DNA of 32,408 bases from Rhizomicrobium sp. (GTDB lineage Bacteria; Pseudomonadota; Alphaproteobacteria; Micropepsales; Micropepsaceae). Shown here in pieces: positions 1-8,697 of the stretch; the stretch's first letter is position 1; every line of letters begins with the position of its first letter. The notes under the pieces were generated by a model that made no database searches, was not told the DNA's origin, and saw nothing but the letters and a program-made list of their open reading frames with translations. Both the position numbers and the translations under genes were made by a program. The stretch spans positions 1 through 32,408 of the forward strand of contig JANWJQ010000086.1 of the NCBI GenBank assembly GCA_025451875.1, given 5' to 3'.

Positions 1-18
1 CCCCATTTTGCGCCCGGC

Positions 19-93
19 TGGTAGCAGCGGAGGGATTTGAACCCCCGACCAAGGGATTATGATTCCCCTGCTCTACCACTGAGCTACGCTGCC
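19..93 (-). tRNA. tRNA-Met (CAT anticodon), probably elongator
   Basis: Read on the minus strand, the sequence folds as a complete cloverleaf: a 7-bp acceptor stem (GGCAGCG with CGCTGCT, first pair G-U), a D arm with GCTC/GAGC, an anticodon stem GGGGA/TCCCT around the loop ATCATAA, and a T arm GGGGG-TTCAAAT-CCCTC. The anticodon is CAT, and discriminator A plus an encoded CCA (19-21) follow. CAT can mean initiator Met, elongator Met or lysidine-modified Ile2. The paired, G-U first position with A73 matches alphaproteobacterial elongator tRNA-Met as I recall it and argues against an initiator. It lies just downstream of mnmA on the same strand. Confidence 0.93.
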
Positions 94-150
94 GGATGGC
101 CAGCCAAGGAGGCGCGGTTTAAGGGCGAGGACCGGGGGTGTCAAGAACAG

Positions 151-1284
151 CTATTCGGCGGCCATCCGCGCAGGCTCGCCGCGCATGATCCAGCCGCCGC
201 CAAGCACGCGGCTGTCCTTGTCATAGAAGACGCAAGCCTGACCAGGGGCGACGGACTCTTCCGGTGTCAGCAATTCCACCATCGCGCCGTCGCCCATCGG
301 GGTCACGCGCGCAGGCACGGGCGGACGCATGGAGCGGACCTTCACCGCGCAATCGAAAGGGCCGCTTTTTTCGACAAGCCAGTTCACGTCACGGAGCGTG
401 ACCGTCTTCGTCGCCAGCGCCGCGCGCGGACCGACCACGACACGCGCGCTGGCAGCGTCGATGTTCAGCACGAACAACGGTTCTTCATTGCCGGAAAGTC
501 CCAGGCCTTTGCGCTGGCCAACGGTAAAATGGATCACACCGTCATGTTTTGCCAGAACCTTGCCGCCCTGATCGACGACATCACCCGGCTTCACGGCATC
601 CGGCTTCAGCTTTTCGACCACGCTCGCGTAGTTGCCGCTGGGTACGAAACAGATGTCCTGGCTGTCCGGCTTGTCGGCGACGATCAGTCCGAGTTCGACG
701 GCGATCCTGCGCACATCGCTCTTGGGCATGCCGCCGAGCGGGAAGCGCACGAAATCCAACTGCTCACGCGTGGTGCGGAAAAGGAAGTAGCTCTGGTCGC
801 GCGCGGGATCGGCGGCAACGTGCAGTTCCGGACCGTGCGTGCCATCGATGCGATTTATATAATGACCGGTCGCCAGCGCGTCCGCGCCCAGTTCCTTCGC
901 CGTCACCAGCAGATCGGCGAATTTCACCTTCTCATTGCAGGCGACGCAGGGGATCGGCGTTTCGCCCCGCGCATAGGTGGCAGCAAAATCTTCCATCACC
1001 GCTTTCTTGAAGCGGGCTTCATAATCCAGAACGTAATGCGGAATGCCGAGGCTCTGTGCCACGCGGCGCGCATCGTGAATGTCCTGGCCGGCGCAACATG
1101 CACCCTTTTTCTTGGCAGCCACGCCCGCATCGTAAAGCTGCAGCGTCATGCCGATGACGTCGTAACCCTCGCGCTTCAAAAGTGCTGCAGTGACAGACGA
1201 ATCCACGCCACCGGACATGGCGACGACCACGCGGGTTTCGCGCGGTTCCTTCGCAAATCCGAGGCTGTTGCGGGCGCCGGTCAT
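151..1284 (-). CDS. mnmA: tRNA-specific 2-thiouridylase MnmA
   Basis: This is a PP-loop ATP pyrophosphatase that puts sulfur on U34 of tRNAs for Lys, Glu and Gln in the cytoplasm. The N-terminus shows the PP-loop SGGVDSS, followed by [13 protein letters not shown], the catalytic-cysteine segment [11 protein letters not shown], and later [10 protein letters not shown] with the second catalytic cysteine. The C-terminal part has the usual beta-barrel region ending GGGWI. At about 377 residues the length is normal for the family. I chose the ATG at 1284, which gives the N-terminus [12 protein letters not shown]; family members commonly begin close to this NSLG segment. An in-frame TTG at 1320 would add 12 residues and almost touch the flgL stop. 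The gene lies 39 bases after flgL on the same strand, so read-through from the flagellar operon is possible. Confidence 0.95.
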   Translation of the reverse strand: MTGARNSLGFAKEPRETRVVVAMSGGVDSSVTAALLKREGYDVIGMTLQLYDAGVAAKKKGACCAGQDIHDARRVAQSLGIPHYVLDYEARFKKAVMEDFAATYARGETPIPCVACNEKVKFADLLVTAKELGADALATGHYINRIDGTHGPELHVAADPARDQSYFLFRTTREQLDFVRFPLGGMPKSDVRRIAVELGLIVADKPDSQDICFVPSGNYASVVEKLKPDAVKPGDVVDQGGKVLAKHDGVIHFTVGQRKGLGLSGNEEPLFVLNIDAASARVVVGPRAALATKTVTLRDVNWLVEKSGPFDCAVKVRSMRPPVPARVTPMGDGAMVELLTPEESVAPGQACVFYDKDSRVLGGGWIMRGEPARMAAE

Positions 1285-1323
1285 GCGCCGCCCTATAAGC
1301 CCCTCAAGGCAGCGCTTCAACCC

Positions 1324-2271
1324 TTAAGCCGCCGGGGCCGGCAAATAGTTCAGGAGGGAAACCTGGCTAAGCTGCGAGGTGACCTGAAGCGCCGCCTGCA
1401 GCGCCACCTGGTTCTGGTTCAGTTGGGTGATCGCCGTCGGCATGTCCACCTCCTCGATATTCGAGACAAAGCCACCGAACAGGGTAGACATGGTTTTCTG
1501 GTTGGCGCTCGCGTCCGTAAGCTGGCTATTGATGTTGCCGTTGGCGGCGGCGGCGTCGTTGATCTGCGTTGCCGCCGTCGTCGCTGTCTGGATTTCACCG
1601 GACAGGAAGCTCGACTGCGTGTCCGTCAGGCCTGTCGAGAAGTTGCCGTTGGAGCCCGCGTTGAAATCGGCGAGGTCTTTGAGCGTTTGCATCAGCCCGG
1701 TTCCGATATTGGACGCGAGCATGCCGACCTGAACACTTTGTCCGTCGCCGACCATGACAGAGTTTGCGACCGTCCCGTTCTGAAAAGCGTTGGATGCTGA
1801 GCTCATCGATATAAGATCGTTAAGACTCGTTGCGGTCAGCGGCGGTTGACCGTTTTTGTCGCCGCCATAGAGGTAATTTCCGTTCCCATCCTTCGAATTC
1901 AGGATTTGCGACGCCTGATCGAAAATACTCTGCGCCGTCGTCATCAAGGTGGAGGCGTCATTGTCGCCCACCGCCGTCGTGATCGCCTGTCGCAGCTGGT
2001 TGGCAAGATCCGACAGCGAACTCATCTGGCTGTCCTGCAGGTTCGACTGATTCAACGCGAGCGTCGTGGCGGACTGATACGCCGTGGTACGGTTCGCAGC
2101 CGAACGCGTGGCTTCGAGCATCGCAGTCTTATTCCCGATACCGGCGTAGTCTGTAGAGACCATGCCGCTCGTTACCTGCGTCTGGGTTTTGGTCAGCGCG
2201 AGTTCCGCCTGCTGAATCTGCGTGAGCAGAAGCTGGCTCTGCGAATTGGTTCCGACGCGATCAATGGTCAT
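1324..2271 (-). CDS. flgL: Flagellar hook-associated protein 3 (FlgL)
   Basis: FlgL is the second hook-filament junction protein, exported through the flagellar type III apparatus and assembled between FlgK and flagellin. The 315-residue product starts MTIDRVGTNSQ. It has a flagellin-like N-terminal coiled-coil region (roughly 1-140) with ALTKTQTQVTSGM, and a C-terminal helix with VDMPTAITQLNQNQVALQAAL, ending LLNYLPAPAA. It is rich in Ser, Thr, Gln and Asn and has no cysteine, as expected of an axial protein. It begins 11 bases after flgK. A GAGGG ribosome-binding site overlaps the flgK stop codon, which suggests translational coupling. It is probably expressed from the sigma-54 promoter upstream of flgK. 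Confidence 0.93.
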   Translation of the reverse strand: MTIDRVGTNSQSQLLLTQIQQAELALTKTQTQVTSGMVSTDYAGIGNKTAMLEATRSAANRTTAYQSATTLALNQSNLQDSQMSSLSDLANQLRQAITTAVGDNDASTLMTTAQSIFDQASQILNSKDGNGNYLYGGDKNGQPPLTATSLNDLISMSSASNAFQNGTVANSVMVGDGQSVQVGMLASNIGTGLMQTLKDLADFNAGSNGNFSTGLTDTQSSFLSGEIQTATTAATQINDAAAANGNINSQLTDASANQKTMSTLFGGFVSNIEEVDMPTAITQLNQNQVALQAALQVTSQLSQVSLLNYLPAPAA

Positions 2272-2282
2272 GGCTTAGTCCC

Positions 2283-4427
2283 TCAAACCGGCATTTGCAG
2301 CAAAGTGTCGTAAAGCGTCTGGCCGACTTGCAGCATGCGCGCGCCGGCAGAATAGGCCCGCTGGTAGGTCATCATGTTGGAAAGCTCTTCATCGAGATTG
2401 ACGCCGGATTCGCTCGATTGACGCGTCTGCGCTTCGGACAGACGATCGCCCTGCGTGGTGGCCGCGGTCGATGCTGCGTTACTGCGCGTCGCGACATCCT
2501 GGTAGAAGTTCGCGGCATAATCGGTCAGCGTTGACGTCTGCGCACCCATTCCGCCGGCGGCGGTGAAATTCTGACGGCTATTGGCGAGATTTTGCAGCGC
2601 GATCAACCCGCGCGCATCGCCAGAACCCAGAATGGAATCGCCGGCCACCGTGGTGGATGTCAAATTCGACTGCGCGAAGGGCAGAGATGACGGAGAGGAA
2701 ATCATGCTTGCATTGACGGAGAAGCCTTGAGCCTGCATCGCCGCCTGATTGGCGCCGATGCCGAAAAGCCCGGTGAAACTCATTCCCGTGTTGCCACGCT
2801 GCGTGGTGTCGGAGGTGACGTTCAGCGTATCGCTGCTGTTGCCACCCGATGGCGTGAATTTCATGCTTCCGTCGGAGCCGAGTGCGAAAGTGCCTGCGCC
2901 ACCGAACGAGGTGTTGAGCGCGGTGACAACATCGCCAATGCTCATGCCCGCGGCGATAGTGACGCTCGCCTGCTTGTCGATGGTTCCGTTCGGGTTCTTG
3001 AGCACAAAGCTCATGGAGCCGCCGGCGGCCAACCCACTGCTGTCGCTTGCCGAAAGTCCGGTCGAAAGGATCGAAGGCGCGGCGCCCTCGAACACATCGT
3101 TCAACCCGAAGAACAGCGAAAAGCCCGCGCCGCCGCGGCTGGAGGGTGTTGTCGCATCGTCCTGCACGACTACGCCGTTCGTACCATTGGCGGCAATCGA
3201 CAATTGCCCACTGGAGAAACTGGCGCTGCCATTGCTGCCCAATGCGCCATTGAGCGCGCTCGCAAAACTTCCGACCGTGGTGCCGATACTGACCGGGGGC
3301 GCGGCGCCATCGACCGAGAGCGTTCCTGCACCGAAATCGACATCGATCCGGCTGACAAGATTGCCGCTCGAGTCCGCAACCGCGATGGTTGTCTTGCCGG
3401 AGAAGTTCAAGCTGTCGGTGGCAAGAAGCCCCGTGTCGCGTCCGCTCATCACCGAAGGCGGCGGCGCCGCCGAGTTGGCGTTGGACTGCGCGTTGAACGC
3501 AAGCGCCGTTTGACGCGCCAGATTGCCGAGTTCGTTCTGCATCGCGGGCAGCTGGTTATCGCGCATGTCGATCAGGCCCTCGATGGAGCCCGAACCCAGA
3601 TGCGGGTCTATCGCCTGCGCTTGACCGACCTGCTTGCCGCTCATGCCGTTGATGCTGGTCATCATGATCTGACCGTAAGTGCCGTTGGCGTTTCCACCCG
3701 CATAAGAAAGCTGCGCGTAGGAGTCGCCGACCAGGTCCACCCCGTCCTGTGTCATCACGGTCATCTGGCCGTTGGCCTGCACGGAGGTGCGTACGCCGAT
3801 CAAACTGGAAAGCTGTTGCACGGCCAGATCGCGTTGGTCGAGAAGGCCGGAAGAGGTGTCGCCTCCCAACGTCGCCGTCTGAATCTGCTGGTTCAGGTTA
3901 TAGATGTTTTTGGTCAGCGAATTGACGCTGGAAATCGAGGAGCTGATCTGCCCATCGACCTGGCTCTGCAGGGACGAGATCGAGGACGACGTGCTGTTGA
4001 TCGTGTTCGCGAATCCCTGCAGCGCGGTCAGAACACTCTGCTGGCTGGTGCTCGTGTTCGGCGCCTGCGAGGCGGTCGCCAACGCCGAGAAAATGTTGTC
4101 GAGCTGCGATCCCAGCGAATTGCCGTCGCCAGGCGACCCCAGCAAGCCGTTGAGCTGGGAGTAGACATCGCTCTGTGCGCTATATTGCGCCGAGCCCGCG
4201 CTGGCCGATAGCGTTTCACTTTGCAGGAACTGATCGGTAATGCGCTGGATGTCGGCGATATCGACGCCCGTGAGACCACCGCCGGCCACCTGGGTAGTCT
4301 GGTTCACAACCCGGCGCGAATACCCTTGCGTATTGATATTGGCGACGTTGTCCGAAACGACCTTGAGCGCGGCCGTATTCGTCTGCAACGCGGTCATCGC
4401 ACTGGCAAGAATACTGTTGATCGACAC
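2283..4427 (-). CDS. flgK: Flagellar hook-associated protein 1 (FlgK)
   Basis: FlgK is the first hook-filament junction protein. The N-terminus from the chosen start (MSINSILASAMTALQ, then SDNVANINTQGYSRR) is the flagellar rod/hook signature. The C-terminus (GVNLDEELSNMMTYQRAYSA, ending LYDTLLQMPV) is the matching FlgK/FlgE carboxyl motif. At 714 residues it is much longer than the enterobacterial protein (about 550); the extra length is a Gly/Ser/Ala-rich central region, probably a surface-exposed domain. I start it at GTG 4427 because GGAG lies about 9 bases upstream and the protein then begins with the family-typical MSINSIL. A TTG at 4442 would add five residues (MERRP) with no better site. 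It leads the leftward flgK-flgL operon. Confidence 0.94.
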   Translation of the reverse strand: MSINSILASAMTALQTNTAALKVVSDNVANINTQGYSRRVVNQTTQVAGGGLTGVDIADIQRITDQFLQSETLSASAGSAQYSAQSDVYSQLNGLLGSPGDGNSLGSQLDNIFSALATASQAPNTSTSQQSVLTALQGFANTINSTSSSISSLQSQVDGQISSSISSVNSLTKNIYNLNQQIQTATLGGDTSSGLLDQRDLAVQQLSSLIGVRTSVQANGQMTVMTQDGVDLVGDSYAQLSYAGGNANGTYGQIMMTSINGMSGKQVGQAQAIDPHLGSGSIEGLIDMRDNQLPAMQNELGNLARQTALAFNAQSNANSAAPPPSVMSGRDTGLLATDSLNFSGKTTIAVADSSGNLVSRIDVDFGAGTLSVDGAAPPVSIGTTVGSFASALNGALGSNGSASFSSGQLSIAANGTNGVVVQDDATTPSSRGGAGFSLFFGLNDVFEGAAPSILSTGLSASDSSGLAAGGSMSFVLKNPNGTIDKQASVTIAAGMSIGDVVTALNTSFGGAGTFALGSDGSMKFTPSGGNSSDTLNVTSDTTQRGNTGMSFTGLFGIGANQAAMQAQGFSVNASMISSPSSLPFAQSNLTSTTVAGDSILGSGDARGLIALQNLANSRQNFTAAGGMGAQTSTLTDYAANFYQDVATRSNAASTAATTQGDRLSEAQTRQSSESGVNLDEELSNMMTYQRAYSAGARMLQVGQTLYDTLLQMPV

Positions 4428-4467
4428 GGGGCGCCGCTCCAAATGCTTTTATGCCGTGGCCAAGGTC

Positions 4468-4482
4468 GCAAACACCGTGCCA
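4468..4482 (-). promoter_or_regulatory. Sigma-54 (-24/-12) promoter of flgK-flgL
   Basis: On the minus strand the sequence reads TGGCACG, four bases, then TTGC. This matches every fixed position of the sigma-54 consensus. Transcription should start near 4457, about 30 bases before the flgK GTG. Hook-junction genes are classic sigma-54/FlbD targets in Caulobacter-type bacteria. Confidence 0.88.
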
Positions 4483-4535
4483 TACGAAAGTCACGCTCTA
4501 TCTGGGAAATTTGAATGATCGAAAGATGAAGCGCG

Positions 4536-4569
4536 CGGCAGAGTTTGCCGGGTGCGGCACTTCATGCCC
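4536..4569. promoter_or_regulatory. Paired inverted-repeat boxes, candidate FlbD enhancers (ftr-like)
   Basis: Two similar boxes lie 19 bases apart. The first is CGGCA-N5-TGCCG at 4536-4550 and the second is CGGCA-N5-TGCCC at 4555-4569. They sit between two divergent sigma-54 promoters, about 55 bases from the flgK -24 element and 70-100 bases from that of fliK. FlbD binds CGGCA-type dyads called ftr as I recall, and flbD is in this window. The function is inferred from sequence and position. Confidence 0.6.
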
Positions 4570-4636
4570 GCGCAATCGCGTAACTGCACAGAGATCCGCT
4601 GCGCCAAAATCCGAGGAATTGCGCGGCCAATCAAAC

Positions 4637-4651
4637 TGGTCCGCCCCTTGC
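4637..4651 (+). promoter_or_regulatory. Sigma-54 (-24/-12) promoter of fliK-flgD
   Basis: The sequence reads TGGTCCG, four C residues, then TTGC followed by TTTT. The GG and GC doublets have the exact sigma-54 spacing, with two mismatches (T for C and C for A) in the -24 block. The predicted start of transcription is near 4663, 20 bases before the fliK ATG. Confidence 0.78.
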
Positions 4652-4682
4652 TTTTGTTCTGGCGGATTATTGCGGATCGATC

Positions 4683-6428
4683 ATGGCTATCAGTTCGGCC
4701 AGTGCAGTTTCGACGGCGCCCGCGGTGGACAACACCGCGAAAGCAAACCCGTCCGTGGCCGCCGCCGGCAGCGGAAACGCGGGCTCATTCACCGACAGTC
4801 TCGATGCAGTGCTTGCGGAACCCGGCGTCACAAACGCCAATACCTCTCCCAAGAACGACAATGATGCAGATGGCGCGTCTCATGCGCGCGGCAAGCACAC
4901 GAGCCTGAAAAACAAATTGAAAAATGGCGACCTTGGCACCGCTCTCACCCCACAGATGCTTCAACAGCAGCAAGCTTTCATCGACAAGCTCGAAAACGCC
5001 GGAAGTGGCATCGATATGCCCGCACTGCGCGCAGCGATGGGCCAGAACGGGCAAACGCCCGCCAAGACATCCATCTTGCCATCGGCCAATCCCCTGACCG
5101 GGAAGATCGAGGCACCACAGCCGCCTGCCGCGAATGATACAGCCGACATTCCGGATGCAGCGGCAGCAGCCAACGCCACACAAAGCGCACCGATTCCGCA
5201 GAGCCCCGTTACCGACGGTACAGCAGCAGCGACGAACACCGCCGCTGCACCGACAACAAAAAACGCCGCACGGGCAACAAGCAGCGCCGGTGATCAGTCC
5301 AATGACGCTGCTCACACGGCAACTCAGGAACAGCTCATCGCGGCATTGGTCAAGACCACGAATACGCCAGTGCTGAAGACAGGCCAGGCGGACGGCAGCA
5401 AAGTGCCCAACACCAAAATCGCGCATCATGCGAACAAAGCCGCGGCCGCTGACGCAATGCCCAACGGAGAGACGGTGCAGTCCCTGGCAGCGAAGATCGC
5501 TGCCACCGCCGGCGCCACGAACGACCCCGACAGTGCGCAGATCGCCGCCAAAGGCGTGGCCGTAGCCGAAGTCGCGACCAGGATGACTCCCGCCACGCCG
5601 ACCGTAACAAAGATCGAAAGCGCCGCGATGGCGAACGCCACACAGACCGCAACGCATGCGCCCACCGCACAGGTGAAAATCGAAACACAGGCTTTGCCAG
5701 TGCAGTTCGACGCGCCGCCCGCAAATTCGAAGGATGGCGACGCGAACGCGCAGAGCGGCAATGGCGACAAGAGCCAGGCCCAGCCCGGCAGCGCGCGAAC
5801 GACCAGCGACGTGCAGAAGCAGCCGGACGCACCCGCGCCCACCTTTAACAACCCGCAGCCGCAGGCACCTTTGCCAGCACACACCAATGCCGCGCCGACA
5901 GATGCCAGTTTGACGATCACTGCTGCGAACAGCACCAGTGCGAACCCCATCACGCCGCCGCAGGTCGCCGTCACGCTGCACGTCTCGCCGCAGCCGTTGC
6001 ACGATGCCCCGACCGACGACACGACCTTCGCCGCACTGGGCGTCGCCATCGCCGCGAAATCGAAAGATGGCGACAAGCAGTTCGACATCAATATGCACCC
6101 GGCCGAACTTGGCCGCGTGGACGTGCGCATCTCGGTCGATCCTGACGGCAAAACACAAGCGCATGTCAGCGCCGAGCATCCGCAGACGCTTCAGCTTCTG
6201 CAGAATGACAAGGCCACGCTGGAACGCAATCTGCGTGACGCGGGCCTCGACGTCGCCAACAACGGATTGAGCTTCTCGCTGAAAGGCGAGCAGCAGTCGT
6301 CCACGCCGACCTTCAATGCCCGCAGCCGCGCGCTTTCGATCGCAGCGGTGCAGACAGCCGATATTTCTTCCGCCAGTTCCAACGCGAACGTCGCACCCGG
6401 CGACGCGCGTCTCGATATCCGGGTTTGA
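4683..6428 (+). CDS. fliK: Flagellar hook-length control protein FliK
   Basis: FliK is the secreted molecular ruler that ends hook growth and switches export to filament substrates by acting on FlhB. Most of the 581 residues are low-complexity and rich in Ala, Thr, Asn, Pro and Gln, as is usual for the ruler part. The recognisable portion is the C-terminal Flg_hook domain at about residues 460-545: FDINMHPAELGRVDVRISVD, then a TLERNLRDAGLDV helix. The identification rests on that domain and on the position directly before flgD and flgE. The start at 4683 follows the sigma-54 promoter closely; the ribosome-binding site is weak. It is followed by flgD after 8 bases. Confidence 0.88.
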   Translation: MAISSASAVSTAPAVDNTAKANPSVAAAGSGNAGSFTDSLDAVLAEPGVTNANTSPKNDNDADGASHARGKHTSLKNKLKNGDLGTALTPQMLQQQQAFIDKLENAGSGIDMPALRAAMGQNGQTPAKTSILPSANPLTGKIEAPQPPAANDTADIPDAAAAANATQSAPIPQSPVTDGTAAATNTAAAPTTKNAARATSSAGDQSNDAAHTATQEQLIAALVKTTNTPVLKTGQADGSKVPNTKIAHHANKAAAADAMPNGETVQSLAAKIAATAGATNDPDSAQIAAKGVAVAEVATRMTPATPTVTKIESAAMANATQTATHAPTAQVKIETQALPVQFDAPPANSKDGDANAQSGNGDKSQAQPGSARTTSDVQKQPDAPAPTFNNPQPQAPLPAHTNAAPTDASLTITAANSTSANPITPPQVAVTLHVSPQPLHDAPTDDTTFAALGVAIAAKSKDGDKQFDINMHPAELGRVDVRISVDPDGKTQAHVSAEHPQTLQLLQNDKATLERNLRDAGLDVANNGLSFSLKGEQQSSTPTFNARSRALSIAAVQTADISSASSNANVAPGDARLDIRV

Positions 6429-6436
6429 GGTAAGTT

Positions 6437-7111
6437 ATGACCACGGTTCCTCCCGCGACAGCCAACACGCCCGCGAGTTCCAGCAGCACCGGCACGAACA
6501 GCGCGCTTACCGACCTGTCGGGCAATTTCGACACGTTCTTGACGCTGCTCACCACCCAGTTGCGGAACCAGGATCCGATGAATCCAATGGATTCCGATCA
6601 GTTCACGCAGGAACTGGTCTCGTTCTCCGGCGTCGAACAACAGATCAACACGAACGACAATCTTAAAACTCTGATTTCGCTGCAGCAGGGCAACACCACC
6701 AGCAACGCGATCAGCTATCTGGGCAAGAGCATCACCATCACAAATGGCAGCGGGGCTCTATTGGATGGGGCCGGGCATTGGAGTTACGCAGTCGGCGGCG
6801 CCGCGGCATCCACCACGCTCACCGTCACCGACTCGACTGGCAAAGTCGTTTACACCGGCGCTGGCGAAACGGCGGCCGGTCAGCATGACTTCAACTGGGA
6901 CGGCAAGGATAACAACGGCAACCAGCTCAACGATGGCACTTACACATTGTCCGTGGCGGCGACAGCGCCTGACGGCAGTGCACTTCAGGCCGCCGTCGCC
7001 AGCAGCGGCGTCGTCAACGAGGTGAACTTCACCGGATCAACGCCTTATCTGATGGTCGGCACGATGGCCGTTCCCGTCAGCGCCGTGTCCGCGGTCGATA
7101 GCGCGAGTTGA
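6437..7111 (+). CDS. flgD: Flagellar hook-assembly capping protein FlgD
   Basis: FlgD is the scaffold cap that sits on the growing hook and allows FlgE subunits to polymerise. The N-terminal family motif is clear at about residues 33-75: FLTLLTTQLRNQDPMNPMDS followed by QFTQELVSFSGVEQQ. A FlgD Ig-like region follows, with FNWDGKDNNGNQLNDGTYT at about residues 155-173. At 224 residues the length is typical. The ATG is preceded by GAGGTAAG at ideal distance. It is transcribed with fliK and stops 93 bases before flgE. Confidence 0.95.
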   Translation: MTTVPPATANTPASSSSTGTNSALTDLSGNFDTFLTLLTTQLRNQDPMNPMDSDQFTQELVSFSGVEQQINTNDNLKTLISLQQGNTTSNAISYLGKSITITNGSGALLDGAGHWSYAVGGAAASTTLTVTDSTGKVVYTGAGETAAGQHDFNWDGKDNNGNQLNDGTYTLSVAATAPDGSALQAAVASSGVVNEVNFTGSTPYLMVGTMAVPVSAVSAVDSAS

Positions 7112-7204
7112 AGAATAACCGGCCGCCGAGAAACGGCGCCACAGAAAACAGCACGGCCACGTAGGCGAAGCCGCGGGATGCCGGACACGAAAGGAAGTAA
7201 GACA

Positions 7205-8542
7205 ATGTCACTCTATAGCGCACTCATGATTGGCGTCTCGGGTCTGGACGCGAACAGTCAGGCCCTCAGCATCGCCTCCTCGAATATCGCGAACGTCAAT
7301 ACCGTCGGATACAAGGCATCCAGCGCGAACTTCTCCACGCTGCTCGCGTCCGCAATGGGCAGCGGCGACGTCAGCAACGCGGGCGTGATGTCCTCGGCGA
7401 CGCAGAACATCACCACACAGGGAACCATCGGCACCGCCTCTTCGCCGACCGATCTGGCGATTTCCGGCAACGGCTTTTTCGTTGTGAGCAACACGCCGGC
7501 CGCCGCAGGGTCCGTCAATTCTCAATACTACACGCGCGCCGGCGATTTTGCGCCGGATCAGAACGGCAACCTGGTCAACTCAGCGGGCAACTACCTGATG
7601 GGCTGGCCGCTCGACTCTACGGGCAACGTGCCGACCAACCGTACCGATATGACCGCCGTGAACATCAACAACCTCTCCGGCAAGGCTGAAGCCACCACCA
7701 CGATGACGTTGCAGGCCAATCTGCAGGCCAGCACGGCAGCAGATGCCACCTACACCAAGGGCGATATGACCGCAGGGACTGCTACGCCAGACTTCCAGCG
7801 CACGATCAACGTCTATGATAGTCAGGGCGGATCGCAGCCTTTGCAGATCTCCTACGTGAAAACGGCTGCCAACACCTGGTCGTACGAAGTATCCTATCAG
7901 GGCGCTGCGGCAAACCTCGGTTCCGCCACAAACCCAATCGCCACCGGCGATATGACTTTCAATTCCGATGGTACGCTGGCGGGCATTACCGATACCACGA
8001 ACTCACCGGCGGTCCCCTCGACCGACGGCACCGTGGGCATCACGATCCCGTGGGACACGGCCGCGTCCGGCCTTCAACCCCAGGCGATCACGCTGAACAT
8101 GGGCACGCTGAACAGCTCGAACGGCGTAACGCAGTTCGACAGCCCGTCCTCGCTGACATCATCGACGGTCGATGGCTCGCTGTTCGGCAGCCTTTCGGGC
8201 GTGACGGTCGATACGAGCGGTTATGTGACGGCCAACTTCTCGAACGGCCTGTCGCAGAAGATCTACAAACTGCCGATCGCGACCTTTTCGAATCCGAACG
8301 GACTCACGGCCGTTTCGGGCAACGCATATCAAGCGTCGAACGCCTCGGGCGTTGCCACGATCAACGAAGCGAAAACCGGCGGCGCCGGCGCCATCCAGTC
8401 GAGTTCGCTGGAAGCCTCCACCGTGGATCTCGCGACGGAGTTCACAAACTTGATCACCACGCAACGCGCTTATCAGGCGTCGTCCAAGATTATTACAACC
8501 GCGTCGCAGATGCTCGATCAGCTTTTGCAGATGCCGAGTTAA
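7205..8542 (+). CDS. flgE: Flagellar hook protein FlgE
   Basis: FlgE builds the universal joint of the flagellum. The N-terminus MSLYSALMIGVSGLDANSQ followed by SSNIANVNTVGYK is the rod/hook signature. The C-terminus, with TEFTNLITTQRAYQASSKII and LLQMPS, is the matching C-terminal motif. The 445-residue length lies in the normal range. I start at ATG 7205 because AAGGAAG lies just upstream; the in-frame ATG at 7178 would add nine residues that do not fit the family. The 93-base gap after flgD contains no clear sigma-54 promoter, so expression may come from the fliK promoter. The ends of FlgE and FlgK share the LLQMP tail, as related axial proteins do. Confidence 0.95.
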   Translation: MSLYSALMIGVSGLDANSQALSIASSNIANVNTVGYKASSANFSTLLASAMGSGDVSNAGVMSSATQNITTQGTIGTASSPTDLAISGNGFFVVSNTPAAAGSVNSQYYTRAGDFAPDQNGNLVNSAGNYLMGWPLDSTGNVPTNRTDMTAVNINNLSGKAEATTTMTLQANLQASTAADATYTKGDMTAGTATPDFQRTINVYDSQGGSQPLQISYVKTAANTWSYEVSYQGAAANLGSATNPIATGDMTFNSDGTLAGITDTTNSPAVPSTDGTVGITIPWDTAASGLQPQAITLNMGTLNSSNGVTQFDSPSSLTSSTVDGSLFGSLSGVTVDTSGYVTANFSNGLSQKIYKLPIATFSNPNGLTAVSGNAYQASNASGVATINEAKTGGAGAIQSSSLEASTVDLATEFTNLITTQRAYQASSKIITTASQMLDQLLQMPS

Positions 8543-8550
8543 GGAATGAG

Positions 8551-8580
8551 GCCGGTGTTGCGCGGAATCGCAGCGCCGGC
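8551..8580 (+). terminator. Strong hairpin after flgE, candidate terminator
   Basis: A 12-bp stem (GCCGGTGTTGCG with CGCAGCGCCGGC, using two G-U pairs) closes a 6-base loop and starts 8 bases after the flgE stop. The following CTTCTCC is only moderately T-rich, so termination may be partial. It separates the hook operon from sciP. Confidence 0.6.
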
Positions 8581-8623
8581 CTTCTCCGAAACCGACAAAC
8601 TGATGCTGAAAGTACAGAGTCTT

Positions 8624-8638
8624 TTAACCCTGTGTTTT
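8624..8638 (+). promoter_or_regulatory. Possible CtrA box upstream of sciP (one good half-site)
   Basis: TTAA is followed after seven bases by TTTT, so the first half of a TTAA-N7-TTAA CtrA site is intact and the second differs at two positions. A further TTAA lies at 8648. CtrA activation of sciP is known in Caulobacter; the site here is weak and inferred. Confidence 0.35.
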
Positions 8639-8697
8639 GGCCGTTTGTTAAAGGCGAGACGGTTACTTTGCGCGTGGGTGATGGAGTTGAAAACGAG

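Noticed and set aside
37..1800. A 587-codon plus-strand open frame across mnmA and flgL
   Set aside because: It is antisense to two clearly identified genes, crosses their boundary and shows no family features; long antisense frames are expected in GC-rich DNA.
2727..4211. A 494-codon plus-strand frame inside flgK
   Set aside because: It is the antisense shadow of flgK, with Arg/Ala-rich composition and no recognisable motif.
4785..6179. A 464-codon minus-strand frame inside fliK
   Set aside because: It is antisense to fliK, very rich in Cys, Gly and Arg, which is typical of shadow frames.
7112..7204. Possible separate promoter for flgE
   Set aside because: No GG/GC pair with sigma-54 spacing and no convincing -35/-10 elements were found in the 93-base gap.
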